A model generated the notes under the pieces. The model did no database searches. It was not told the origin of the DNA and saw only the letters and a list, made by a program, of their open reading frames with translations. 64,000 bases of DNA, from positions 186,001 through 250,000 of the forward strand of contig NZ_NFLV01000002.1 of assembly GCF_002161065.1 (NCBI RefSeq), in the 5' to 3' direction. This DNA is from Eubacterium sp. An11. Lineage in GTDB: Bacteria > Bacillota > Clostridia > Lachnospirales > Lachnospiraceae. This document shows, piece after piece, positions 8,227 to 16,726 of the stretch. Every line of letters begins with the position of its first letter. Position 1 is the stretch's first letter. The position numbers and the translations under genes were made by a program.

Positions 8227-8841
8227 TTATTCGCTGGCCTCCGAAGCCAGATCAGCCGCCGGAGCATCCTCATCCAGGAACTCGATCACGCCTTCCCCGA
8301 GCTTTCCAATCCGCGCCTGGGAATATACGTTGTAACCGGCTTCCTCCAGACGGTTTCTGCCCTTCTGGAAAGACTTTTCAATGAGAATCCCGATACCTGC
8401 CAATGTCGCACCGGACTCTGCGATAATCCTGCTGGCTCCCATGGCAGCCTCGCCATTTGCCAAAAAATCATCAATGAGCAGAATCCTGTCCTCCGGCTGA
8501 ATATAATCGGCAAAGAGAGTCAGCTCGTAACTGGTCCCCTTCGTAAAGGAAGTGATACGGGTCTGATACACATTTCCGTTCAGAATTTTAGAAGTCTGTT
8601 TTTTCAGAATGACCATAGGCACATCCAGATGCTTTGCCGTCATCAGCGCGGGAGCAATCCCGGAACTTTCGATGGTAAATACTTTGGTAATCCCCGCATC
8701 CTTAAAATGCTCGGCAAAATCTTCTCCCAGAGCGTCCATAAACTCGGAATCCACCTGATGATTGATAAAACTGTCTACTTTCAGCACCGTTTCACTTAAT
8801 GCCTTTCCTTCCTTTTTGATTCTATCTTCCAGTAATTTCAC
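8227..8841 (-). CDS. xpt: Xanthine phosphoribosyltransferase
   Basis: A 204-residue Xpt, which converts xanthine and PRPP to XMP in purine salvage. Motifs: the [11 protein letters not shown]-terminal segment, the [13 protein letters not shown] substrate loop, and the PRPP signature [13 protein letters not shown]. It ends with a short acidic/Ala tail not usual in the family. I chose the second GTG (8841) as start, because GAGG lies eight bases before it and the protein then begins MKLLEDRI like its homologues; the GTG at 8850 would overlap the ribosome binding site. It is downstream of the xanthine-dehydrogenase-type operon and has a possible promoter of its own, so salvage and oxidation of xanthine are physically linked here. 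No purine riboswitch is visible. Confidence 0.93.
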   Translation of the reverse strand: MKLLEDRIKKEGKALSETVLKVDSFINHQVDSEFMDALGEDFAEHFKDAGITKVFTIESSGIAPALMTAKHLDVPMVILKKQTSKILNGNVYQTRITSFTKGTSYELTLFADYIQPEDRILLIDDFLANGEAAMGASRIIAESGATLAGIGILIEKSFQKGRNRLEEAGYNVYSQARIGKLGEGVIEFLDEDAPAADLASEASE

Positions 8842-8871
8842 ACTCTTCACCTCATATGTATTTTTCTATAT

Positions 8872-8898
8872 ATTATAATCTTTTTTTCGTCATTGCAA
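8872..8898 (-). promoter_or_regulatory. Possible promoter of xpt
   Basis: Minus-strand TATAAT (8872-8877) with TTGCAA about 15 bases upstream (8893-8898), in the 60-base gap after the mocA-like gene. The short spacing lowers confidence. A GAGTC/GACTC hairpin lies just beyond. Confidence 0.4.
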
Positions 8899-8901
8899 GA
8901 G

Positions 8902-9702
8902 TCAAAGACTCTTTTTCAAAAATTCCAGATCTTTTGCGGAGTCAATATCACAAAGCTCCTCCGGACGGGCCGCAATAATCTCCCGGATCCGCCCGGGATA
9001 TTTTCTCAGGATCTGCCGTCCCCCGCTGTCGCCGGTCAGCTGCATCAGCTCTCCAAACAACTCCTTGGGAAACAGCACCGGATTGCCCCGCCGGCGTCCG
9101 TCGCTGCACACAAAGATGGCGTCCGGATTGCAACAAAATGCCTTCATCATCCGACGAAGTGTTCCCGACGTAAGCAGAGGCTGATCACAGACCATGAAAC
9201 AGCAGCCGTCCGCCTCCGGACGGGCCGAAAGCCCCAGACGGAGAGATTCTGAAATTCCTCTTTCCGGATGGGAATTCCAGACGACACAAGTATTTCGGAT
9301 GACAGGAGAACTTACAGATGTCCGTACCGGACGGGAAAATTGCCGGTCTTCCGAAAGCGTTTCCCCATCCATGGAATCCCTGCGCCCGGCCTTCTTCCAT
9401 CTGTCCACATAATCCCGGATTTCCAGATACCGGGTCACCACACAGATGCTGTCCGCCCCGCTTCCCGCCGCCTGTTCCAGAGCATGGACAAACAACGGTT
9501 TGCCGCGGAACTCTTCCAGCAGTTTGTTGCTGCCGTACCGCCTTCCGTAACCGGAGGCCATGAGCACCAGAGCGATGTGGCGTTCGTTTTTCTCCGGTTG
9601 GTCTGCCGCGCTTTGCCGGACAGTAATTCCTCTTTCCCCGGAAAATATATCAGCCTGCCGCTTCACTTTCTCACCCGGAAATGTACCGGCCTGTCCCATC
9701 AT
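8902..9702 (-). CDS. MocA/MobA-like NTP:molybdopterin nucleotidyltransferase
   Basis: A 266-residue nucleotidyltransferase of the MobA-like superfamily, most like CTP:molybdopterin cytidylyltransferases (MocA), which make the MCD cofactor used by xanthine-dehydrogenase-family enzymes. The nucleotide-binding signature LVLMASGYGRRYGSNKLLEEF is present, as are the HPERGISESLRLGL segment and the CFMVCDQPLLT metal-binding Asp. About 40 extra residues precede the signature. A Ser/Arg-rich insert of about 35 residues follows the first domain half (KKAGRRDSMDGE to SSPVIRN). The ATG overlaps the stop of the large hydroxylase subunit as ATGA, so it is co-translated with its presumed client enzyme. Confidence 0.87.
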   Translation of the reverse strand: MMGQAGTFPGEKVKRQADIFSGERGITVRQSAADQPEKNERHIALVLMASGYGRRYGSNKLLEEFRGKPLFVHALEQAAGSGADSICVVTRYLEIRDYVDRWKKAGRRDSMDGETLSEDRQFSRPVRTSVSSPVIRNTCVVWNSHPERGISESLRLGLSARPEADGCCFMVCDQPLLTSGTLRRMMKAFCCNPDAIFVCSDGRRRGNPVLFPKELFGELMQLTGDSGGRQILRKYPGRIREIIAARPEELCDIDSAKDLEFLKKSL

Positions 9703-11987
9703 TTCTTATGAAGACCCATAAACACCTGCTCGCTGGTGATCGGCAGGGTGCGGAACCGGAGACCGGTGCCGTTATAGACTGCGTCGGCGATGGCCGGCGA
9801 CGGGGTGTTGATGACCACTTCGCCGATGGATTTGGCCCCATAAGGTCCGGTCTTTTCGTAACTGCTCTCAAAATCCACCCGGATGCGTCCCATGTCCAGA
9901 CGGGTCGGGATCTTATAGCTGATAAAGTTTCTGTTCTTAAGCTTGCCCTTTTCTGTGTACTGAATATCCTCGTAGAGGGCCATGCCAATGCCCTGTACCA
10001 GACCGCCTTCGGTCTGTACCCGGGCCAGATTGCTGTTGATGACCGTTCCGCAGTCCACAACAGCGGCATAGTCCACCGGTGTGATCTTACCGGTCTGCAG
10101 ATCAATCTCAATCTCAGCGGCGCCCGCCATAAACGGGGGCGGAGACACGCTGGACGTGTTGGAGGCCGCTGCCGTGATCAATGTTCCGGAACCTGCCTGA
10201 AGACGGGTCACCAGATCAGAAAGCTTCATGAAATGCTCCGGATTATCCTTCTCGCTGATCAGTGCACCATCAAACTCCACCTGCTCCGGTGTAAGTCCCA
10301 TGAGCGGCGCCGCCTCCTCACAGATACGTTTCTTCATCTGTTCACAGGCTTTCACCACCGCCATACCGGTCACATAGGTGGTACTGGATGCGTAGGAACC
10401 ACTGTCATACGGGGACTGATCAGTATCCACGCCCCGGACGATGATATTGTCATAGTCACAGCCCAGGCCGTCGGCGGCCATCTGCGCAAGAATCGTATCA
10501 CAGCCGGTTCCCATGTCGGAACAGCCGATCATCAGTGTATAGAACCCATCGTCATTTAATTTGATCTGCACGGATCCCACATCACAGTCATTGATGCCGG
10601 AACTCTGCATGGACAGCGCCATGCCCACCGCCCGGACGGTGTGCGGGCCGGTCTTCACATAAGGATATTTATTATCCCAGTCAATCATTTCTTTTACTCT
10701 TTTGATACAACGGTCCAGGGCACAGGATTCCGTCACCTGTCCGTAATAATTGGCCAGGCGGTCTCCCTCGTGGACAATATTTTTCTCTCGCAGCACGGAA
10801 GGGTCCATGTTCATTTTGTGAGCCAGCTCGTTGACCGCGGACTCCACCGCAAAGATGCCCTGGGTTGCCCCGTATCCCCGGTACGCTCCGGCTGAGAGCA
10901 CGTTGGTGTACACCACGTCCGAGCTGAACCGGAAAGCATCCAGATTCCGGTACAAAGAGATGGACTTCGTTCCGGACAGGTCCACCGTGGTCGGCCCGTG
11001 TTCTCCGAAGGCTCCGGTATTGGACAGCGTATGCAGATCAATGGCCCGGATCTTTCCGTTTTTATCTGCACCGATACGGACGGACATCTGCATTTCATGA
11101 CGCGGCGAACCGTGGATGAAACACTCTTCTCTTGTGTAGATGATCTTTGATGGTTTTCCCGTCTTGTAGGTAACGAAAGCCGGATACACCTCACAGACCG
11201 CCGTCTGTTTCGCGCCGAAACCGCCGCCGATCCGCGGTTTTACCACCCGGACATTGGACTTGGAAATATTCAGCGCCCGCGCCACGATTCTCCGCACATG
11301 AAACGGAATCTGTGTGGAAGACGTAATTTTTAAACGTCCGTAAATATCTTTTTCAGCAAAGGCTCCGAAAGGCTCCATCATCGCCTGGTTCACCGCCTTG
11401 GTATGGTAGACTTCTTCCACCACATAGTCGCAGTCAGCCAGCACCTGGTCCACATCTCCCTCGCCCCGGCTCTGGGAAGCACAGAGGTTGCGCTTCGGAT
11501 CTGTTCCTCTGCCCTCCTTTGCCACATAATTATCTTCCGGATGAATAATGATCTCATTATCCAGCGATTTCGTAAAATCAAGAATCGGCTCCAGCACCTG
11601 ATATTTTACTTTGATGATACGCAGAGCCCGGTTGACGCAGGCTTCATCTTTTCCTGCCACGATGGCCACCGGATCTCCCACATAGCGGACCCTCTTATCA
11701 AGGATCAGGCGGTCATCAGGGCTTGGCTCCGGAAAGGTCTGCCCTGCCTCCGTAAAACGGTCTGGCGGCACATCTTCATAGGTAAAAATGGCCTCAATAC
11801 CCGGCACCTTTCTGGCTGCATCGGTCTTGATCTCCTCTATAACAGCGTGAGCATAAGGACTGCGCAGCAGTTTGATGATCAGACAATTGTCCGGCGCCAG
11901 ATCATCCGTGTATACCGGTCTTCCGGAAAGAAGTGCCTCCGCATCCTTTTTTACGATTCCTTTTCCAACAAATCTGTTTCCTTCCAT
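9699..11987 (-). CDS. xdhA: Molybdenum hydroxylase large subunit, xanthine dehydrogenase XdhA type
   Basis: A 762-residue molybdopterin-binding subunit. The N-terminal a/b hammerhead domain runs to about residue 110, and the Mo-binding domains follow. Visible cofactor motifs: GGGFGAKQ, AYRGYGATQG, and near the end YGAKSIGEV, where Glu723 is the expected catalytic base. Known chemistry of the family: hydroxylation of purines or other N-heterocycles with water as oxygen donor. Neighbouring FeS and FAD subunits complete the classic three-subunit enzyme. With yqeB/yqeC/selD next to it, a selenium-dependent cofactor is likely. Substrate is inferred, not proven; xpt in the same cluster favours xanthine or hypoxanthine. 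Confidence 0.88.
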   Translation of the reverse strand: MEGNRFVGKGIVKKDAEALLSGRPVYTDDLAPDNCLIIKLLRSPYAHAVIEEIKTDAARKVPGIEAIFTYEDVPPDRFTEAGQTFPEPSPDDRLILDKRVRYVGDPVAIVAGKDEACVNRALRIIKVKYQVLEPILDFTKSLDNEIIIHPEDNYVAKEGRGTDPKRNLCASQSRGEGDVDQVLADCDYVVEEVYHTKAVNQAMMEPFGAFAEKDIYGRLKITSSTQIPFHVRRIVARALNISKSNVRVVKPRIGGGFGAKQTAVCEVYPAFVTYKTGKPSKIIYTREECFIHGSPRHEMQMSVRIGADKNGKIRAIDLHTLSNTGAFGEHGPTTVDLSGTKSISLYRNLDAFRFSSDVVYTNVLSAGAYRGYGATQGIFAVESAVNELAHKMNMDPSVLREKNIVHEGDRLANYYGQVTESCALDRCIKRVKEMIDWDNKYPYVKTGPHTVRAVGMALSMQSSGINDCDVGSVQIKLNDDGFYTLMIGCSDMGTGCDTILAQMAADGLGCDYDNIIVRGVDTDQSPYDSGSYASSTTYVTGMAVVKACEQMKKRICEEAAPLMGLTPEQVEFDGALISEKDNPEHFMKLSDLVTRLQAGSGTLITAAASNTSSVSPPPFMAGAAEIEIDLQTGKITPVDYAAVVDCGTVINSNLARVQTEGGLVQGIGMALYEDIQYTEKGKLKNRNFISYKIPTRLDMGRIRVDFESSYEKTGPYGAKSIGEVVINTPSPAIADAVYNGTGLRFRTLPITSEQVFMGLHKK

Positions 11988-11992
11988 AAGGC

Positions 11993-12451
11993 CTACTGCA
12001 CCTCCTCTAACTCAAAATATCTGGCCAGCGCCCGGTACTGTCCCTGATACCCCGTACAGCGGCAGAGATTACCTGCCAGATACTCTTTCATCTCTTCTTC
12101 CGTTGGATGCGGATTCTCCTTCTTCAGTGCCAGTACATTCATGATCAGTCCCGGACTGCAGAATCCGCACTGATCGGCGCCTTCCGCTGCCAGGAACTGG
12201 GAAAATTCCTCCGCTTCTTTCTGCACGCCCTCCAGCGTTGTGATATGCGCTCCCTGTACCCGGGCCGCAGGCACGCCGCAGGATAACACCGGTTTTCCGT
12301 CCACCCAGACTGTGCACAGACCGCAGTTCCCCGTATCGCATCCCCGTTTCATACTTTTTAAATTCATACTTCTCAGGAAGTCCAGCAGCATCATATCCGG
12401 ATGAATGTCCGCCTGTACTTTTTCCTCATTTAAAAATACTTCTATCTGCAT
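11993..12451 (-). CDS. xdhC: Molybdenum hydroxylase [2Fe-2S] subunit (XdhC type)
   Basis: A 152-residue small subunit with both [2Fe-2S] clusters. The N-terminal plant-ferredoxin-like cluster uses Cys38, Cys43, Cys46 and Cys58; the C-terminal four-helix cluster uses Cys95, Cys98, Cys130 and Cys132. It passes electrons from the molybdenum site to FAD. The gene overlaps the FAD-subunit gene by 10 bases and ends five bases before the large subunit, so the three subunits are tightly coupled. Confidence 0.93.
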   Translation of the reverse strand: MQIEVFLNEEKVQADIHPDMMLLDFLRSMNLKSMKRGCDTGNCGLCTVWVDGKPVLSCGVPAARVQGAHITTLEGVQKEAEEFSQFLAAEGADQCGFCSPGLIMNVLALKKENPHPTEEEMKEYLAGNLCRCTGYQGQYRALARYFELEEVQ

Positions 12452-13239
12452 GTTTTATCCTCCGTTAATTCCAAAAGCGCCCGGCCAATCAGCACTTTGG
12501 CAAGTTCTGCCCGGTATGCGGCGCTGCCGCGCATGTTGCTTCCAAACTCTGTCCGCGCAGCCACCTGTTGTGCATAGTCTTCTCTCGCCTCTTCTTTCTC
12601 CGGTGCTTTCAGCTCCACATCGCTGATACAGACCGCCCGCTTTGGTCTTGCGCCCAGTACCGTCTCAAATCCGTCCGCTTTCCGCACAACGGCACAGGTC
12701 AGCACCGGAAAATCCGTCTCTGTCAGACGATAACTCTGATAACAGACACGCCTTCCGTCTTTTTTCACATAAATGTGTGTCAGAATGTCGTTATCCAGCG
12801 GCATCTCAGCAAACTCCCAGATAGGAATCCTTCCTCCGTGGTAAAGTTCCACATAGCTGTCGCAGGCGAGAAAGGCCGTCAGCACGTCCGAAAATCCAAA
12901 CCGGGGAAAAATACTTCCTCCCACCGACGCCAGATTACGGAACTGCACACCCACGATATGCCGGACTGCCTCCTGAAAAAGGGAACCGAAGGCCTGTCTC
13001 AATCCCTCATGGACCTCCAGCTGCCGCAACGTAACCATACAGCCAATGCGGAACCCTTCCGCGTCTTCCTCAATCTGATCCAATCCCAGCCGGGACAGGT
13101 CAATGGCATTCTGAATCGCCCGGTGTCCCATCTTCAGCCACAGATTTCCACCGATGATCACATTATTCCGCCCTTTTTGCTTCCACTCATATGCCTGCTC
13201 CAGGGAATCGGCCATCACATAGTTTCTTATCGTATACAT
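12442..13239 (-). CDS. xdhB: Molybdenum hydroxylase FAD-binding subunit (XdhB type)
   Basis: A 265-residue FAD-binding subunit of the CO-dehydrogenase-flavoprotein type. The FAD pyrophosphate loop is seen at about residue 29 (VIIGGNLWLKMG), and the second signature is VGVQFRNLASVGGS. The C-terminal domain matches the CODH-FP C-terminal fold in length. It is the first gene of the operon, with GGAG before its ATG, and is preceded by a structured leader. It probably passes electrons from the iron-sulfur subunit to NAD or another acceptor. Confidence 0.9.
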   Translation of the reverse strand: MYTIRNYVMADSLEQAYEWKQKGRNNVIIGGNLWLKMGHRAIQNAIDLSRLGLDQIEEDAEGFRIGCMVTLRQLEVHEGLRQAFGSLFQEAVRHIVGVQFRNLASVGGSIFPRFGFSDVLTAFLACDSYVELYHGGRIPIWEFAEMPLDNDILTHIYVKKDGRRVCYQSYRLTETDFPVLTCAVVRKADGFETVLGARPKRAVCISDVELKAPEKEEAREDYAQQVAARTEFGSNMRGSAAYRAELAKVLIGRALLELTEDKTCR

Positions 13240-13275
13240 ACGTACTCTCCTTTGTACTGCATTTCTTGATACTGT

Positions 13276-13306
13276 CTGTCAGCGTACCGGGCTTTCCCCA
13301 CGCACA
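13276..13306 (-). promoter_or_regulatory. Stem-loop in the 5' leader of the hydroxylase operon
   Basis: In the transcript sense, CTGT, GCGT and GGG pair in order with CCC, ACGC and ACAG around a GAAAG-type loop. This makes one stacked hairpin in the leader of about 95 bases before xdhB. No known molybdenum-cofactor or purine riboswitch consensus was recognised. It may be a control element or only a stabilising structure. Confidence 0.45.
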
Positions 13307-13335
13307 GGCGCACCAGTACACCAGTATAGTTCTTC

Positions 13336-13362
13336 CATTATACATGAAAACATGCATTAATG
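13336..13362 (-). promoter_or_regulatory. Promoter and operator-like palindrome of the hydroxylase operon
   Basis: Minus-strand TATAAT (13337-13342) has a weak -35 TTTCAT at 17 bases. An imperfect inverted repeat with arms CATTATACATG and CATGCATTAATG around AAAA covers the -10 and spacer. It partly overlaps the end of the SpoIIM-like gene. A weak -35 with a palindrome across the promoter suggests a bound regulator. Confidence 0.5.
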
Positions 13363-14013
13363 AAAGAATATTTTCAGTATTCCCGGATTCAAATAGGCCT
13401 CTCCATAACACCCGATCACAAACATCAGCAGACAAAATCCGGCCACCACAATTTTATTTTCAAAAATTTTTCTATTTTTTATAAAAGAAAATCTTTTTCC
13501 AGCCGAAAACATGTACATTTTGGACAAAGGTGTCTTTTGAAACAGATAAATATATATCACACATAGCACAATTCCGTAAAAAAAATAATGGGGGATCAGA
13601 AATCCAATGCCTTTGATCATTCCCGCCCATCCATAGTAGTTTACCAGCGTGGAAATAAAAAATCCCATGAGTAAAGAGACAAGAAAATCCAGCACACAGT
13701 AAACCACATAGGGAGAAAAAAGAAACAGACAGATAAAAAACAGCAGAAGCTGCCGGAACCGGATCAGACACACGTAAGAAAAAAAGGCGCTGGTATCCAG
13801 CCCGTTCAGCGTCTGTATGTACTCCACGAATCCCAGAAAATCTGTCGTGCGAAACAGATTCATCCGAATGGATATATTCAGAAAAATGGAGCCAGACAAA
13901 AGCCCCGCCACATAAAGAATACAAAGAAAACGTTTTCCCTCAATCGTATAATACATACTGCACAGATGTCCAAAGACACCCTTCCTCCTCCCCTTATTCT
14001 TCCTTTTATCCAT
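13357..14013 (-). CDS. SpoIIM-like integral membrane protein
   Basis: A 218-residue protein with about five membrane spans: about residues 33-50, 85-105, 107-130, 140-165 and 192-210. The ending GCYGEAYLNPG matches the conserved C-terminal EAY(x)xP motif of the SpoIIM/YoaF family. In Bacillus, SpoIIM is part of the DMP complex driving engulfment; related proteins occur in non-sporulating Firmicutes. I placed the start at ATG 14013. An 18-residue longer form from TTG at 14067 has an AGGA site but would begin inside a palindromic repeat. It stands alone between rny and the hydroxylase operon. Confidence 0.65.
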   Translation of the reverse strand: MDKRKNKGRRKGVFGHLCSMYYTIEGKRFLCILYVAGLLSGSIFLNISIRMNLFRTTDFLGFVEYIQTLNGLDTSAFFSYVCLIRFRQLLLFFICLFLFSPYVVYCVLDFLVSLLMGFFISTLVNYYGWAGMIKGIGFLIPHYFFYGIVLCVIYIYLFQKTPLSKMYMFSAGKRFSFIKNRKIFENKIVVAGFCLLMFVIGCYGEAYLNPGILKIFFH

Positions 14014-14071
14014 TGTATTCGGAAAACTTGTATTTATACATGGGAAAATCCATAAATCGGGATACAAGAGA

Positions 14072-14191
14072 GAATCCTGCTTTGCAGGATTCTCCGCCTG
14101 CGGCGGGTCGCAAAAGCGGCATCTTCCTATCCGCCGCAGTACGATCCTTGCGGAGCTTTTTTTATTTCATAGGAATGCAATTCCTATGAAA
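14072..14191. repeat. Cluster of intergenic palindromes
   Basis: Three self-complementary blocks follow each other: GAATCCTGC/GCAGGATTC with a 3-base loop (14072-14092), a GC-rich block with CCGCCTGCGGCGGG and CCGCCGCAG (about 14094-14137), and TTTCATAGGAAT/ATTCCTATGAAA with a 3-base loop (14165-14191). Only one copy is in this window, so a dispersed repeat family is suspected, not shown. Confidence 0.5.
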
Positions 14192-14197
14192 CAAAAA

Positions 14198-14234
14198 AAG
14201 CAGAATGCTTTATTTCTCATAAAACATTCTGCTT
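14198..14234 (-). terminator. Terminator of rny
   Basis: Arms AAGCAGAATG and CATTCTGCTT, a 10-bp perfect stem, followed on the minus strand by seven T residues. It lies 46 bases beyond the rny stop. Confidence 0.85.
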
Positions 14235-14279
14235 TTCTATGATTTTTGACGATTCCCTATCGTCTTGTTTTCTCAAGCA

Positions 14280-15830
14280 TTACTTCGCGTAAGCGACTGA
14301 TCTGGATTCACGGATCACATTAACTTTAATCTGTCCAGGATAATCAAGCTCACTCTCAATCTGCTTGGAAATATCTCTGGCCAGTAAGACCATATCCGCA
14401 TCGCTTACCTGTTCAGGAACTACCATTACTCGAATTTCTCTACCCGCCTGAATGGCAAAAGTCTTATCAACACCTTTGAAGGTGTTAGCTATTTCTTCCA
14501 ACTGTTTCAATCTCGTCGTATACGTCTCCAATGTCTCACGTCTGGCACCAGGTCTCGCAGCGGAAATAGTATCTGCCGCCTGTACAAGACAGGCAATCAA
14601 ACTGGTCGGTTCAACGTCTCCATGATGAGATTCCACAGCGTTTATTACGACTTGAGATTCTTTGTATCTCTTACATAAATCAACACCTATTGAAATATGA
14701 GAACCTTCCATTTCATGATCCACGGCCTTACCGATATCATGAAGTAATCCGGCTCTTTTTGCCAAACGTACATCTTCCCCAATCTCTCCAGCAAGGAGAC
14801 CGGCCAGCTGTGCTACTTCGATGGAATGTTTGAGAGCATTCTGTCCATAGCTTGTCCGATATTTCATCTTTCCAAGCAGACGAACCAGTTCCGGACGAAT
14901 GCCGTGAACGCCGACCTCCAGTACGGCGGCTTCGCCTTCCTCCCTCATGGTCTGCTCCACTTCATTCTTAGCCTTTTCGACCATCTCTTCAATTCTCGCT
15001 GGATGAATCCTTCCGTCCACAATCAGCTTCTCAAGAGCGATTCTTGCCACTTCTCTTCTGACAGGATCAAAACTTGACAAGATGACTGCCTCCGGAGTAT
15101 CATCAATTATTAAATCAACGCCGGTCAATGTCTCAAGAGTACGGATATTACGGCCTTCACGTCCGATGATCCTTCCCTTCATCTCATCATTCGGCAGCTG
15201 AACTAAAGAAATTGTTGCTTCCGCCACATGGTCTGCCGCACATTTCTGAATCGCTGTGACGACATACTCTTTGGCTTTCTTGGCTGCATCTTCCTTGGCT
15301 CTGGTTTCCATTTCCTTCACCATCACAGCCATCTCTCGTTTTACATCATCTTCGACAGTTTTAAGCAGATAGTCTTTTGCTTGTTCAGAGGTTAAACCTG
15401 AAATTCTTTCCAGTTCCTGCAGACGTTTTGCATGCAATTCCTCAACCTTTGCTCTTTGCTTATCAAGCGCACTCTCCTTATGAGAAAGAGACTGTTCCTT
15501 CTTCTCAAGGGCATCTGCCTTACGGTCGATGGCTTCTTCCTTGTTCAGAACACGTTTCTCATATCTCTGGAGCTCCGCTCTGCGTTCTCTGCTTTCTTTT
15601 TCAAAATCGTTCTTTGCCTTGATGGATTCTTCTTTTGCTTCCAGCAATGCCTCCCTCTTCTTCGATTCGGCAGTCTTCAAAGCATCATCAATAATCTCTC
15701 TGGCCTTCTCCTCCGCGCTGCCAATCTTCGCCTCTGAAACCTTCTTGCGGTAATTCATGGCGATTACGGCTGATATCGGAGCAGTCAGAACAACTGCAAT
15801 AAGAACAGCAATCACAGTGATTGGACCCAT
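14280..15830 (-). CDS. rny: Ribonuclease Y
   Basis: A 516-residue RNase Y of normal length. An N-terminal membrane helix (about residues 3-24) is followed by a long charged coiled coil (about 35-200). A KH domain follows ([18 protein letters not shown]), then an HD domain with [12 protein letters not shown] carrying the metal-binding His-Asp pair. Known role: membrane-bound endonuclease that starts mRNA decay in Gram-positive bacteria. It is followed by its own terminator. The ribosome binding site lies in a short hairpin (see 15837-15890). Confidence 0.97.
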   Translation of the reverse strand: MGPITVIAVLIAVVLTAPISAVIAMNYRKKVSEAKIGSAEEKAREIIDDALKTAESKKREALLEAKEESIKAKNDFEKESRERRAELQRYEKRVLNKEEAIDRKADALEKKEQSLSHKESALDKQRAKVEELHAKRLQELERISGLTSEQAKDYLLKTVEDDVKREMAVMVKEMETRAKEDAAKKAKEYVVTAIQKCAADHVAEATISLVQLPNDEMKGRIIGREGRNIRTLETLTGVDLIIDDTPEAVILSSFDPVRREVARIALEKLIVDGRIHPARIEEMVEKAKNEVEQTMREEGEAAVLEVGVHGIRPELVRLLGKMKYRTSYGQNALKHSIEVAQLAGLLAGEIGEDVRLAKRAGLLHDIGKAVDHEMEGSHISIGVDLCKRYKESQVVINAVESHHGDVEPTSLIACLVQAADTISAARPGARRETLETYTTRLKQLEEIANTFKGVDKTFAIQAGREIRVMVVPEQVSDADMVLLARDISKQIESELDYPGQIKVNVIRESRSVAYAK

Positions 15831-15836
15831 ATCTAC

Positions 15837-15890
15837 AGGAGCACCTCCTTATTTAATTTTCATTATACGAAAACATAACCTATAAAATGA
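15837..15890 (-). promoter_or_regulatory. rny leader with Shine-Dalgarno in a small hairpin; likely promoter
   Basis: AGGAG-GTG-CTCCT (15837-15849) places the Shine-Dalgarno sequence in a perfect 5-bp stem, seven bases before the rny ATG. A TATAAT lies just upstream on the minus strand (15862-15867); its -35 is poor. Confidence 0.4.
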
Positions 15891-16034
15891 TATAAGTCAT
15901 GCCAAAGTACAACACTTAGATTCTAAACTTTTTTTAATGAAAAGTCAAGCAAAATCTATGTCTCTTTTTTCTTTTTATTATTCACATTGCACATATTGCC
16001 ATGTGAAGTCATTTCTTTTTCTGTCATTTTACGA

Positions 16035-16081
16035 CAAAAAGGAAACAGTGCCACTTAATAATAAAAAGTGACCTGCTTCCT
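16035..16081 (-). terminator. Terminator of recA-recX
   Basis: Minus-strand stem AGGAAGCAGGTCACTT against AAGTGGCACTGTTTCC, with small mismatches, followed by TTTTTG. It begins ten bases after the recX stop. Confidence 0.75.
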
Positions 16082-16091
16082 GTATGTATTT

Positions 16092-16712
16092 TCAGTCTTC
16101 TGCCCGTCCGTCCTTTTCCTCCTCCAGTATCTTCCGGATCGCGCCGGCCGGATATCCTTTCCGGAAAAAATGAGCACAGGTTTTCTGGACAGCCACCGCG
16201 TCCAGCTCAGAAAACTTCCGTATATACTTTATAACCTGGGGACGGATATCTTCCTCCTGCTGACTGCCCGCCTCCTCAAATACCATATCAAGAATCTGCC
16301 CGGAGATTCCTTTCCGGGTAAGTTCCATCCGAATCTGCCGGTAACTCTTCCTGCCTTTTTTGTCATTCAGATATTCTCTGGCATAATTCTCATCATTCAC
16401 ATAGCCGTGGTCTCTCACAAAGTCAAGAGCCGCGTCCACGGAGCGGGTGTCATTGAGTGAAGCTGTCAGCTTATCCCGGAGCTCCTGCTCCGTGCAGTCT
16501 TTTTTGACTAAAATTCCGAGGGCCCTCTTTTTGGCCCTCGGAACAGCATATTCTTCCCGAAGCTTCTGAAACGTTTCCGCGCTGACCGCATCTCCGTCCG
16601 CAAGCTTCTGCTTTTTAATCTCTCCCGGATAGAGGTAAATCCCCTCCTCATATTCCGGCTCCACATAGATCTTCTTTCCCCTGGTGGAGTGCAGATGAAT
16701 GATATAATCCAT
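16092..16712 (-). CDS. recX: Regulatory protein RecX
   Basis: A 206-residue RecX, a modulator that binds RecA filaments. The three-helix repeats are visible: the KKRALGILVKKDCTEQELRDKL first repeat, GYVNDENYAREYL second, and SYRQIRMELTRKGI third. An N-terminal beta domain of about 70 residues precedes them, as in Firmicutes RecX. It starts 14 bases after recA and shares its transcript, the usual recA-recX pairing. Confidence 0.93.
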   Translation of the reverse strand: MDYIIHLHSTRGKKIYVEPEYEEGIYLYPGEIKKQKLADGDAVSAETFQKLREEYAVPRAKKRALGILVKKDCTEQELRDKLTASLNDTRSVDAALDFVRDHGYVNDENYAREYLNDKKGRKSYRQIRMELTRKGISGQILDMVFEEAGSQQEEDIRPQVIKYIRKFSELDAVAVQKTCAHFFRKGYPAGAIRKILEEEKDGRAED

Positions 16713-16726
16713 GACTGTTCTCCGGC

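Noticed and set aside
8842-8900. Purine riboswitch before xpt
   Set aside because: The leader is under 60 bases and lacks the three-helix aptamer and conserved core.
9681-12047. Plus-strand frames of 292 and 214 codons opposite the hydroxylase genes
   Set aside because: Antisense shadows of conserved coding sequence; composition (His/Arg/Gly rich) is typical of such artefacts.
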